NCBI GenBank assembly: GCA_001910725.1
Contig: MJGA01000004.1
Location: 2,170,001 to 2,234,000 of the forward strand
Source of the DNA: Phanerodontia chrysosporium
Taxonomy: Eukaryota; Basidiomycota; Agaricomycetes; Polyporales; Phanerochaetaceae
DNA length: 64,000 nt
Direction: 5' to 3'
In this document: positions 47,376 to 58,279 of the stretch, piece after piece
How positions within the stretch are numbered: position 1 is the first letter of the stretch
Layout: the number at the start of each line of letters is the position of its first letter
Notes under the pieces: model-generated
What the model saw: the letters and a program-made list of their open reading frames with translations, nothing else
What the model was told of the DNA's origin: nothing
The model's database searches: none
Program-made: the position numbers and the translations under genes

Positions 47376-48211
47376 ATGCCCGTAGACGTCTCGAAACTCA
47401 CTGGCGGCTCCCTAATCATCGCCTGGCAACTCAAGGACAAAAATGTGCTTCTGGTCGGAGGAGGAGAGGTCGCGGCGAGCCGCATAGAGAACATCCTCAT
47501 TGCCGACGCCCGAATCACCCTCATTGCGCCCCGGAGCGGTCTGCATGCTCAGACAAGGAGTACATCGACGCAACATCTCGCATCACGTACCATGACCGCA
47601 CCTTTGCGGGTCCCGAGGACCTCGAGGGCGTAGACATGGTCCTCACTGCCATAGACGACGTGGAAAAGTCCCGGGAGATATGCGCGATGAGCCGCGCACG
47701 CAAAATACCTACGAACGTCGCAGACATCCCCCCGAACTGTGACTTCTACTTTGGCTCGCAGGTCAAGCGGCTGCCCCTCCAGATTATGATCTCCACGAAC
47801 GGCAAGGGCCCGCGGCTCGCGCACCTCATTCGGAAGAGGATCGAGGACAGTCTGCCGGAGGGCATAGAGAACGCAATAGAGCGGGTCGGAGAGCTTCGTA
47901 GCAAGCTGAGGGAGCGGGCCCCCGGGGTAGGCGGAGACCTGGGCAAGAAGAGAATGGGATGGATGACAGACGTGTGCAACACTTGGGCGCTGGACGACCT
48001 GGCGCTGTTGGACGACGCAGCCATAGCCAAGTTGCTGGATGAAGGATGGGAGAAGGGCAAAGTGCTTGCGCCGGAAGAAGTCCTCCCGAAGACGAAAAGG
48101 GCGGGTCAGATCCAGCTGCCCTTCAGTTCGCTCGTCCCCATGGCCGTCGGCTTCTTCGTTGGCGTAGCATGTACAGCCGCTGCTGTACACAGGCTAGGTT
48201 CGAGGCGATGA
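47376..48211 (+). CDS. Siroheme synthase, MET8 type (precorrin-2 dehydrogenase / ferrochelatase)
   Basis: Met8 makes siroheme for sulfite reductase: NAD-dependent oxidation of precorrin-2, then iron insertion. The ATG at 47376 starts MPVDVSKLTGGSLIIAWQLK. The NAD-binding Rossmann loop is VLLVGGGEVAASR, followed by ITLIAPRSGLH. Later come DLEGVDMVLTAIDDVEKSR, KIPTNVADIPPNCDFYFGSQ and LQIMISTNGKGPRLAHLIRK, all family hallmarks. One base is missing near 47547: LHA has to continue one frame back as DKEYIDATSRITYHDR. No intron is seen. Unusually, the protein ends in a hydrophobic segment, SLVPMAVGFFVGVACTAAAV, followed by a basic tail, with TGA at 48209. Yeast Met8 is a soluble protein of 274 residues. 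It links functionally to the sulfate permease at 1770-4607 only in being part of sulfur assimilation. Confidence 0.92.
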
Positions 48212-48616
48212 TTGGAGTTAGCGGACTTGGACAGAGGACTTCAGGACATAAACTGCTATTGCAGCTTGGATGACGTAGGTATTAAGTGGGAGCTTGCGCT
48301 GTACTTGTAGACACATGGGTGTACGTTATCGCTACTGTGCCTTCGCCACTGCCAGCACGGATCCTCCCGGGATGCTGTAGGCCTAACGATGACTCGTGTG
48401 CTGTGCATTGTTGTGTAAGGAGGCGACAGACAGCGGGAGCGAGATGGGCCAACTCGACTCGATTGTGCTGAGTCAAGCGCGTGACACGCCCGCCCTATAA
48501 AAGCCGCCAGCATGTGTTCCCCACACTTCCTTCTGTTTCCTTCATCTCATACTCCCGCCTCGTTCGCCGACAACACCTCTAATACCACCTAGACGAACCC
48601 TTTAGACACCTACATT
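48212..48616. other. MET8-MBF1 intergenic region
   Basis: About 400 bases contain the MBF1 promoter with its TATA box and a CT-rich leader just before the start codon. No coding exon is seen. Confidence 0.45.
48496..48502 (+). promoter_or_regulatory. TATA box of MBF1
   Basis: TATAAAA lies 115 bp before the MBF1 ATG and is followed by CT-rich leader sequence (48525-48600), the typical layout of a strong fungal promoter. Confidence 0.65.
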
Positions 48617-49293
48617 ATGAGCAACACCGACTGGGACTCCAAGACTGTCATTGGCTTCAAGGCCAAGGCTCCCAAAGTTACCCGTAATGCGTCGGACTTG
48701 AATGGTGAGCAGCCTTGTGTTTTTACGACTCCATAATCCGGCTGCTGACGCCTCCTTGTAGCTGTACGTGCTCTCTACTACAGGTTTTTGTGACTTAGTC
48801 GATACTCATCTCGAATTAAGGCTCGCCGGGTGGGCGCTGTTGTCGCTACCGATAAGAAGATCACGGCAGGGAGCAACAAGGCTCATGTCGGTGCGCAACC
48901 CCATTTCTCATGTCCCGGACGAGTTCTGAACGATTTTTGCTCTGCAGGTACCGACCACCAGAGGATAGCCAAGCTTGACCGCGAAAACGAGGTAGCACCG
49001 CCACCAAAGGTGCCGCCGACCGTTGGAAAGGCGATTCAGACCGCGCGCATGGAGAAGGAGCTCTCGCAGAAGGACCTTGCGCAGAAGGTCAACGAGAAGC
49101 CGTCCGTCATCCAGGATTATGAGGCTGGACGGGCGATTCCAAACCCCCAGATCCTCGGCAAGCTCGAGCGCGTGTTGGGTGTCAAGCTACGTGGTATGTT
49201 CACACACTGCTACCTTCCGGTGCGACACGTATCTGATTCACGATCCCAGGCTCGAACATTGGAGAAAAGCTCTCGGGGCCAAAGAAGTCGTAG
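48617..49293 (+). CDS. Multiprotein bridging factor 1 (MBF1)
   Basis: MBF1 is a small conserved coactivator that links TBP to activators and helps prevent ribosomal frameshifting at stalled ribosomes. The ATG at 48617 starts MSNTDWDSKTVIGFKAK, then ASDLN. After two introns separated by only two bases follow AARRVGAVVATDKKITAGSN and then, past a further intron, TDHQRIAKLDRENEVAPPP. The helix-turn-helix (Cro/C1 type) runs from VGKAIQTARMEKELSQ through DLAQKVNEKPSVIQDYE to LGKLERVLGVKLRG. The last exon adds SNIGEKLSGPKKS, with TAG at 49291. The length is about 150 residues, normal for the family. The TATA box and CT-rich leader suggest high expression. Confidence 0.95.
48762..48763 (+). other. 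2-nt microexon of MBF1
   Basis: The bases CT sit between CTTGTAG (end of a 57-nt intron, 48705-48761, with a GCTGAC branch-like site) and GTACGT (start of a 57-nt intron, 48764-48820). Exon 1 ends AATG. With CT the reading is N-A-A-R-R-V, exactly as conserved in MBF1. Without it the frame is lost. Confidence 0.65.
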
Positions 49294-49540
49294 GTTGGCC
49301 CGAGTGTTGAGCCGATCTACGACGACGGACGATACCACTCTTAGCTTTGAACGCGCTGTCCTCTAGCTCTTAATGTTGTGCCATCATGTGTCATTAGACT
49401 CTTAGCATCGTATTCACTCATACACTTCCTGCATCACAAATACCTGACCCTCGTCGGTCGCGTGAGACATACATACTCGTCTGCACAAGAAACAGCCACA
49501 AGAAAACGGATGAAATAGAGGTGCCACTCAGGACGGTGCT

Positions 49541-51323
49541 TCATGAGCCCTGCTCAGTCTCATTAGCACCCTAGCAAAACATGTATAAGCGTCGAGCCAA
49601 GCAAATACACAAAGGTGACGTACATAGGTGATATAATCAGCGCTTTCGCAGGCTTTATATTCCTTCAACAACTCCTCTGCTGTCGCCCTGTACACCGGTG
49701 CTCAGTGACTCAAGAATATACGAGGATCAATCAAGACGGCGTACCTGGCATCATCAAACTCTTCCAACCCGTTTTCGAACATCTTCTCTTTCTTATACTG
49801 TTCCATGAAAGCATTGCGCTTCCGCAGACGGTCAAACTGGTCGATCATGCGTTTGAAGAGCTACGGTGATGTTTATCAGCCGGCGTAAAGCGTAGGACAC
49901 TCGTAGTACATACCGAGGCTATGCTAGTGTGATTTGCAAGCATCAGACCGCTGACGCGATGGTTGGTTGGGACATATGGTGACTTCCGTGTAAGTGCAAC
50001 CTGTATGGATGCAGGACCCCAAGGGATAAAGTTGGCGAGCTGCCGCTCTCGTATCCGCAGGAGCGATTGGTGGACCTATGCGCGAGTCAGCTGAAATAAT
50101 GCGCGGGGGTCGGGGCACTCACATCAGTGGGATCAACATCTCCTTGGATGATGTTCAGTATTGATATGTAGCAAGCTGTCTTGCTAGGCACTGTTGAGAC
50201 CATTCGGTTCTTGGGCTGCAGGAGCCGTCGCATGACATCAAGAACAGTCGTTCTCCGGATGGCCTTCGCCTGATTGCCTCTTAGCTCACACTGTTGTGCT
50301 CAACAAGGATAGCACGTACTTGGTCTATTTGATCGCTCGTAAATGGTGTGTACGATGTCATGAGGAAATGACACCGCGGGGTAGGAATGAGGGAGGCAAT
50401 GATACCGACGAGGTCATTGTTCATGTATCCGGGGTATCGAAGTGTCTGAGTCGACGCCGCCATAACTGTCGATACCAACTGGTTTGTTTGGTCAAATGTC
50501 GGTGTCTGCACATGCAACCTGTCGGCTGAGATGCGGGCGAGCGCGCCATTGTCCAGAACCACGACCGAATCGGCATGGTTTGTCAAGCGCTTCAGCGTGA
50601 GCATGGCGTTGTACGGCTGCACGACGACATCGCCTTCTTGCGCATTGGGAAAGACCGAGTATGTCTGAATGAGCTTCTTCGGGAACTTGTCGTTCAGTCG
50701 TTCGAGCATGAAGGAGCCGAACCCAGAGCCAGTCCCGCCGGCTATTGAATGCATGAGCATGAAGCCCTACGAGAGTTATCAGTGCAAGGACAAAGCGTAG
50801 TATCGCTTGGCATACCTCTAGCGAGTCACTTCCTTCTGCCTCGCGGTCGACCATCTCCATGACTTCTTCATACAGCCGCTCGCCCGCCGCGTACCCTTGA
50901 GCCCAATTGTTGCCCGCTCCGCCACCATCTTGTGAAACAAAGATGTTCTCCGGGTTGTATAGGTTTGCATATGGGGACGTAAGAATGTTGTTGATGACCT
51001 GCCAAAAGTTCAGCGTGCAAAGCGCGTCGAGTGGCGCTTCACGTACCCGCGGCTCGAGGTCAACGAGGATGGCACGAGGGATGTAGTGCTCGTCGTCTGC
51101 CTGGTAGAAGAAGACGTCCTTGCGGTCGCCACCCTCTGTAGCCCAGTCTTCGAGTATTCCCTCCTTGTTGATGCCGTGTTCAGCACACAGCCGCTGCCAG
51201 TAGACGGAACCCACTTTGAACGGAACCGCGGTCAGCGTTCTCGGCGGGGTCCTAGGCATCGACAGGGTCCGCACTTTGGTTGCCGCATTGCCCCAGCTGC
51301 ACTGTCACAATCTCGCGCGGCAT
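49541..51323 (-). CDS. Gamma-tubulin
   Basis: Gamma-tubulin nucleates microtubules at the spindle pole body. The ATG at 51323 starts [16 protein letters not shown], then after an intron [18 protein letters not shown]. Gamma-specific residues follow: [19 protein letters not shown], then [35 protein letters not shown] and the GTP-binding tubulin signature [11 protein letters not shown]. Later come [32 protein letters not shown] and [20 protein letters not shown]. The last three exons, joined over two introns, read [20 protein letters not shown], then [15 protein letters not shown], with TGA at 49541. The length is about 460 residues. About nine introns are present and no frame break. Confidence 0.95.
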
Positions 51324-51643
51324 TGTGTACGAGACAGAGCGTGTCGCAGAATGAAGGCAGACAAAAAACGGGCGGAGGGATCGAGAGGGCAATTGTCAAG
51401 GAGGGTGGAGGCGGGCGTGACGCGCGGTCTACGCGAGTGTAACAGGCGGTCACTGTGCGTCACGAGGAGGTCACGTTTGACATCAGTTTGTGAGTGGCCG
51501 GGTTGTGTGCGTAGATCTGCCTGCACACGGCCTTTCCTCGCTGCACAAGGCTTGATCCTAACCCCCATCTCACCCAGTGTCCCTTCTCTCCTGCCGGCTT
51601 CCCTCGACCCTCGCCCCTCGCCGCGCTCGACCCTGCCCTCACG

Positions 51644-54600
51644 ATGCTCGCCAAAGATGACTCTCGTTCAACTCGCTCCGTCTCGCGATCCGGCTCGCTA
51701 TTAGGCACCATCAAAGGCTTCCTGCCCTCAAAGCTTTTCGGCTGGAGTGGCGATTCAGCCGACACACCCGGAAAGCGCAAGGGCGTCGAGGAGTCCTACG
51801 AGGCAGAGGAGGGGCAGCGAAGCAGCAAGAGGCAGAGGGTAGATGGCCCGCCCGTGGCGGAGACCCCTCAGCCACAAGTCCCTCAGCGACCACCGCAGCA
51901 GCTTGCGCCACCTCCAGCATCGAAGTCCGGTTACCTGGAACCCCCAGACAATTTTTTCGGGTCCTCTAATGCTACCGCTGCACCACGACAGGGAAACCAT
52001 GTTCGTGCTACGTCGCTCGCGCCATCGACACGGCCTCTGCCAGCGAGCAGCAGTACGCGGTCGGTGTCTTCAACTGGCGCACACCCGTTTGGTCGCACCA
52101 TGTCTATGGATCCACCCAATCGGTATCGTCCTAGCTATGGTGCTGGCCCGAAACCTGCGCCGCTCTCGCGCGATGTGTCTATGGACGATGGGTCGTTCGA
52201 CAAGGGCATGTCTACGTCTCCGACGCTCCCTTTCCGCATGCGCACGTCCCTCACCCCGCAACCATCGGGCATGGCATTCGGACCTGAGCCAGCCCGTCGT
52301 GAGCGCAACGACTCGGAACCGCCACCTTTGGCGCAGCTCATTGACAAGCCTGTGTTCGTCAAAGCACCGTCGGAAGCCCCCAGCCGAAGGCATCCACGTC
52401 TCAAGCTCCGATCACGCTTGGTGCTTTGGCAGAGGCCCACCGAACGGTATGCGTAGCCAATCGCGTACAATGTGCCAGTGTATTCATTTCAACCATACAG
52501 GGCAAGAGTGTACAACGTTCGCATAGTTCGCTCAACATAGGCTCTGCGTCTACGCAAGAGGTCGCCCCTACCCGTAAGTCTGCTAGCTTACTAAGATGGG
52601 ACTCATCTGACAGAGTCCCGTTAGCTGCTCCCGAACCTGTCCGGCCAATCAACACGACCGAGAAGATCCTGCGTGAGCTCGAGGTATACAAGACACCATT
52701 GTTACCAACGCGACTCCGTGGTTCCAACGGCATCCCTGAAATGTTCAAGCCCAAGAAAGGTCACGGATTGGTGCTCATGCACGATAGGGATAGCAAGAGT
52801 CGATTGGGCTCAGGCGAAAAGTCAGACAAAGACCTCGAGGACAATCAGGTGTCGAAGCCTTATGCTGGCAGAGGTGGTATGAAGAAGCTACTAGCAAGGC
52901 GGCGGCAGGAGGAAGAGGAAGAAAAGGAGAAGGAACGGTTGTCGGCGATTGAGACTGACGAAGAGGAGGCGTTGAGGACAAGCCAGAAGGCAAAGGAGCT
53001 GGATGAGAAGCTGGTGAAGGATCTCAGCCAGCCGCTCAATCCTGAGCCTGAGCCGCAGCGGGCCTCTGTCGGAGGTCGAGCCCAGTCCTCACTCCGTGTC
53101 GGACGCACCAAGAGCTCTCGTAACCACATTGACAGACCCAAGGCCAAGGGCAAAGGTGGTGGGCGGTTCTCGGCATTGTACGAAGAAGAGGAGGAAGATG
53201 CTATGGATGACGGGTCCAAGCAGGAGTCGCCGAAGAAGTTGCCTGCATGGGCGCCGCCCCCTGGCTTCAGCTTTGCGAAGGACGTACGTATAGTTTTCAA
53301 CCTAGCCTATACATGAACGACGCTAACTAGACTATAGACTGCCCCTCTGTCCTTCGACGCCACGAACTCCAAGGAAGCGCCTATCTCATCCTTGCCATTT
53401 TCCTTGACGCCTCCAGTGAAGTCTAGCGACGCACAAAAGGACAAGGAGGCAAGCAAGCCTGTGGAGAAGCCGACTTCGATTCCCTTGCCTAGGGGCTTCT
53501 CACACGACAGCGGTGACGTCCCTCATCCTTCTCCTCCGGTCACGGTGGCGGCGGAGTCGCTGGCAGTTGCTGCACCAGCCCCGCTCACTCCGCTGCTCTC
53601 TGCGGTGCCTCAAATTGCCCTCATTCCGCCGAGTCCCGGAACTACCGCAATCGCTAGCGCTCCAAAGCAACCCGCAGCCGAGCAACTGGATGCGAGCGTC
53701 ACTGGCAAGGCCTCCTCGGCAGTGCCAAATTTCTTTGCTTCTTCTGCAGCTCTCAACAAGCCTAGCGCCCAGGTATCCTTGCCCTCAAACTTCTCCTTTG
53801 GCATACCTTCGTCAACCACATCGGCTGCTCCTGCAGCAAGCGCACCCAAGGACACTTTCTCCTTCGGCAGCACAGGTGAGAAGAAGGATGAACAAGCCCA
53901 GGGCCCAGTGGTCAGCACGCACGCAGGTGATGACCAGCATCCGAAGGAGGCAAGCAAGGTTCCACAACCACCTTTGTTCTCAGGATTTGGTACCAGCCCG
54001 GCATCGATCTTCAACAAGCCGTCTGAGAATGGCATCACTAAGACCCTAGAGCCTGCGAAAGAGCCCACGAAAGAACCTGTCGTTGCGGCCCCAACACCTG
54101 TATCTGCTTTCTCGTTTGGCAAAGCACCTGAGAAGACAGACAAGCCGGCATTCTCCGGGTTCAGTTTTGGTACCTCTAAACCTGCGGAGGCGCCGTCGAC
54201 CACTCCGTCGCCATTGCCGTTTAGTTTCGGTCAGCCCGCTAAACCTGCCGAGACGACGTCGACCGAGAGCAGGCCCACCACTGGTGATGCAGCTCCAAAG
54301 CCATTTGCCTTTGGTGCGCCTTCAACGGGTACCGCGCAGGCGTCACCATTTGGAACACCTAGCCCGAGCGCCGCGGAGCCCCCGAAATCGCCTTTTGCTT
54401 TCCCTTCGTCCACTGGTCAGCCATCAGGGACCACACCTGCTCCTGCAGCACCGGCGACAGAAGGAGCGAAGTCGTTGTTCGGCGGTACCTCTGGCTTCAC
54501 GTTTGGGCAGCCATCTGCTGCTTCTTCATCAGCAGAATCAGGGAAGGGATTCACGTTTGGCACTCCCGCACCGTCTACGCCAACCGCAGAAAAGCAGCCT

Positions 54601-55695
54601 TTCGTGTTTGGTGCCGCAACCTCCACCAGCACGCCCGCGCCCGCTGCGTCGACGCTCTTTGGCACTCCGGCTCCAAACGGTACCGCTGCTCCAACAACTC
54701 CGCCCAAGAAGGATGAGGGCGACCTCAGCATGATGGACGAGACAAGCAGTCCCAACCGAGGGAATGGTATGGAGCTCAATGGCAACAAAGCTGAGCCCAT
54801 GTCCCTCAATGGTCCCGGGTTTGGTATGACTTCTGCTTCGACGACATCGCTGTTTGGGCAACCAGCGCAGACCGGCTCATCTGGGTTTGTGTTTGGATCT
54901 GGCGCTGGCGCGGCAAACCCCTTCGCCACGAAGACCGACGCCACGAAGCCTCCGGAAAGTAAGCCTGCCAGCGGCTTCTCGTTTGGACAGCCTGCGGCTT
55001 CGAGCGGCTTCAGCTTTGGGCAGAAAGCTGCTGACGGTGGCTCCACTCCAACGGCAACGACAGGCTTCTCGTTCGGTAAGCCCGCAGAGGCCGCGGCGCC
55101 AGCCACCTCTTCGCCGTTTGGCTTCGGGTCAAAGCCTGCGGAACCCGCACCCGCTACCACTGCGCCGTCTGGGTTCTCATTCGGAGCAAAGCCTGCTGAG
55201 ACCAACGCGGCACCGTCTACGACCGGCTTCAGCTTCGGCACTCCCGCCACGCCAACGACCTCGGGCAGTGGATTTAGCTTTGGCGCCCCTCAGATTGCTC
55301 CGAGCACATCGTTCGGCCAGGCTACCTCTGCCACAAGCACGACGCCGAGCCCGAACCCCTTCAGCCAGCCGGCTCAGCCCAGTGGCGGCGGCTTCAGCTT
55401 CGCGATACCAACGCCGACTAGTGCTACCGCGCCGTCTCAGCCGTTTGCGTTCGGAAGTCAACCGGCGTCCCCTGCCACCACGTCTGCTGGGCTGCCAGGG
55501 CAGAACGGAGCAACCGGTTTCTTTGGTGCGGGCACCGCCCCTGCGTCGACGCCCTCGCCGTTCGCCCCGCCGGCCGCATTGCCGCCAGCCGGAGGGCCGG
55601 TATTCACGATGGGTGCCGCGCCGCCACCCACTCCTGGGGCTGCTGGCCGTCCAGTAAAGAAACTGCCCACGCGTAATCGCGGTGGTAAGCGGTAA
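51644..55695 (+). CDS. FG-repeat nucleoporin (FSFG type, Nup1/Nup153-like)
   Basis: A nuclear-pore protein of about 1,270 residues. The ATG at 51644 is followed by a Ser/Arg-rich start and a possible amphipathic helix, LLGTIKGFLPSKLFGW. Residues 60-560 are charged and low complexity, with a Glu/Lys-rich coiled coil near 52890-53030. From about 53260 on there are more than 20 FG repeats, mostly FSFG, FTFG, FAFG and LFG, in Ser/Thr/Pro/Ala linkers. The protein ends GRPVKKLPTRNRGGKR, with TAA at 55693. This matches importin-beta docking nucleoporins. One base is missing at about 52379: five C should be six so that SEAP runs into QPKASTSQAPITLG before the intron at 52447. Introns are also seen near 52500 and 53285-53335. 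Confidence 0.88.
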
Positions 55696-56241
55696 TGGTC
55701 CTATCCATGCGTCTTGTCCGTTTCTCGAGTATTGGTTCCCGTGTATTGATTGAACCTGTGGACGTGTTGTTTACTACTGACTCGTCTGTTTTCCCTCTCC
55801 TCTTGTTTTCCCTAGTTTCTCTGCAGGTTACCCACGTCGCAATCTTTTCCGAGTTGTCTCATATCTCACTCACACAATGTTTTCTCCATCCGCTGTCCAA
55901 CATATCCGCCATCTCGCATCTAGTAGTGTTCATTGTTGCAGGCTCAAGGCCAACTCATCAACATCTTCAAGTATCAAGTAGTAGACAGTAGCATACGTAG
56001 TTCTCACACTCACACCTAGGCTGAAGGCCTATACGTTGCGTATATATTATGCGCGCGGATGTGCGTAGGAATAGTTCATCTTACCCCTGCAATCCCATGT
56101 TTTCTCTCTGTCTTCGTGCAACTTTCTTGCTCATACACGACTATACGGATCCGACAGATCGTGTCGGTGTAACATCCCAACTGGTTAGCGATTTTAGTGT
56201 GCTGGACAGGACGAAGACATCTAGGACTCACTGTGTGACGA
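55696..56241. other. Convergent 3' region
   Basis: This AT-richer, T-rich stretch lies between the nucleoporin stop (+) and the NUC1 stop (-). An open frame at 55695-55991 has no family resemblance and is taken as untranslated sequence. Confidence 0.4.
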
Positions 56242-57620
56242 CTACTTCGGTGCAGCAATGGCCTTGCGGGAGTTCTTCTGAGCATCGTCGAACCTGCGGA
56301 CAATCACCTCGCACTTCGTGTCTTACAAATGTGCTTCGACTTGGCCTTGATCTCCTCCGAAAAGAATGTCAGACCGGCAGCTCTCTCAACCGCCTCCACT
56401 GTTGAAAATTGTCAGATTTTCATGGTGAATGGACTCGAAGGATGGAACATACCGGGAACAACAAAGTTCTCAAGTGGCGCCTGGTCGGGAATCTCAGCGT
56501 TAGGAAGGACGAACGCGCCTGTAGAGATCTCGGGAATATGCGGCGTCGACGGTGAAGACGGCCGAGTCGTCAATACGACCTTGGCGAAATGTGTCGGGAC
56601 GCCAATGCTCGGAGGCTGACCGATGACCTCGTAGTGCTGGACACAGGATCAGAAGAGTCGTTTTAAAGAAGCCAACCACACAGAACTCACCACTCGCCAC
56701 TTGCCATCAGCGTCAAGCTTTGGCAGGTACAGAGGCACCGTGAATACATAGACATCCGCGAAGTTACCTGTGAGTCGGCGACACCAGTCTTCCAGTACGC
56801 CCAGTCTGCAGGAGCGTTAGGGTGGGCATACGGAAGCGTCCTCAAAGCGTGCCACGTACAGTGTCGGTTGAAGCCGGCTCCGACTTGAGGCGCAATGTTC
56901 GTCAAGAGGAAGGTCTCATCCATAGCTTCCTGGGTAACGCCACATCGTCAACGGAGAGAGTCGGACAGAAGGAGCGGGCCATACCTGAGAAATCTTCGCA
57001 TCAGCGGCAGGAACCCTAGACGTGGGCAAACGTTGGTACTGTGAAGCATGGAAGCCAGCGGGACTCACATGTGCCCCCGGTCATAGCCACTGCGGAAGTA
57101 GTCCGCGAGCTTCGCGCGGAACATGGCAGGTATCGATTCGTCTTCGACGAACTGCGACTTCGAGCGGTCGCCGCTTCCTCGGGCGCGGGACGCGCCTCCA
57201 GGGCGGACTTGCCCAGGGACGCGAGCGTCAGGTGTTCCGCAGTCTGGCGACGCGCTGGGTGAGTATTCCGAGGCAGAGGTAAGGTGGACGACGCACCCAT
57301 GCCGGATGCCGCAGCCTCCGGTCATACGCAGCGACGTACGCCTTCCGGACGAGCAGGTCTGATATCGGGCCTGGGTGGCCGTACTTGAGGAACTGTGATT
57401 CAGCTTTGACGAGGGTTCCGGGCGTGTTCAGCCTTGGGGTGCCGGTCGGGTGCACCTCGACGATGGGCTCCTTGACACTCTCGGACGTCGGCACTGGTAC
57501 TGGCACCGGACGCTGCGCAGAGCTGTTCCGGCTGACAGCGGTCGCTACTCCGCCGCCGATGAGGGCACCAACAGCGAAGCAGGCAGCGTGAACGATGGTT
57601 GAGGTGGGCATGGTCGGCAT
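56242..57620 (-). CDS. Mitochondrial DNA/RNA non-specific nuclease, NUC1/endonuclease G family
   Basis: The ATG at 57620 starts MPTMPTSTIVHAACFAVGAL, a hydrophobic anchor of the mitochondrial intermembrane-space type. Next come LKYGHPGPISDLLVRKAYVA and YDRRLRHPAWVAEHLT, then SIPAMFRAKLADYFRSGYDR followed by GHM: DRGHM is the catalytic His motif of the beta-beta-alpha-metal nucleases. After an intron come FLLTNIAPQVGAGFNRH and the metal-binding Asn region, and FADVYVFTVPLYLPKLDADG. HYEVIGQPPSIGVPTHFAKV follows, then LENFVVPVEAVERAAGL and CEVIVRRFDDAQKNSRK, with TAG at 56242. Two joins need an extra base: about 57178-57195 (PAPEE region to GDRSKSQF) and near 56320 before CEVIVRRF. The length is about 330 residues. 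The family is certain. Confidence 0.9.
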
Positions 57621-58279
57621 CCGAAGCAGAGCTTGAGGCCGAAGACGAGGCGCCCAGCGGTCCTTGCGCTCGCGAACCAGACACCTCAAAACTTCAAAAC
57701 TTTCAGAGTGTTGTTCACGATCGCACGGTTGCTGGGCTTTGGATCGGTCGTAGGAGAAATCCATTGGTTATAAGCTCTACCTGTATACCTGTATAGAATT
57801 CGTACAACCAAATTCGAAACGAACCGCATAGATGCAGGAGCAGGGGGGCGACTATGATATAGAGTAAATACCAGAGAGCAGCAGGAATCAAAACGCAACG
57901 AATGGAGGCGGTTGGAAGGCGTGAAAACTTTTCTTGCGCTGCAAAACACTAAAGCAATGATGGAGTATGTAGTTCATTAGGTGGGATGGTGGGTGAATGC
58001 TGGCTGCTATGAGTGCCGAGGCGGAAGAAGATTGACTGGGGAGACCAGAGTATCGGGAAAAAAGGAGTGGGATTCGTTGACATTGAAAAAGAAGAAAAAT
58101 CGAAATGTAAGGCAAGAAGAGCACAACGACTTGAATGCTTCCTGAATGAGGATGTCCGCGCAGAGGGATGAAATCGTAAACATCTCGTGGAGGTCCGTCA
58201 TTCGCCCGCACGGAGACGATCCATTGAGAGCTAGCTCCCTTCGCTCGTGTAGGCATCCGGTTGGCGCACCTCAGAGACG
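57621..58279. other. Intergenic region between PIN4-like gene and NUC1
   Basis: About 660 bases of AT-richer sequence contain the 3' end of the PIN4-like gene and the NUC1 promoter. No coding exon was recognised. Confidence 0.4.

Noticed and set aside
2446..57195. Programmed ribosomal frameshifting as the cause of the frame breaks
   Set aside because: There is no common slippery sequence, and the sites sit in many unrelated housekeeping genes; a sequence-data problem is far simpler.
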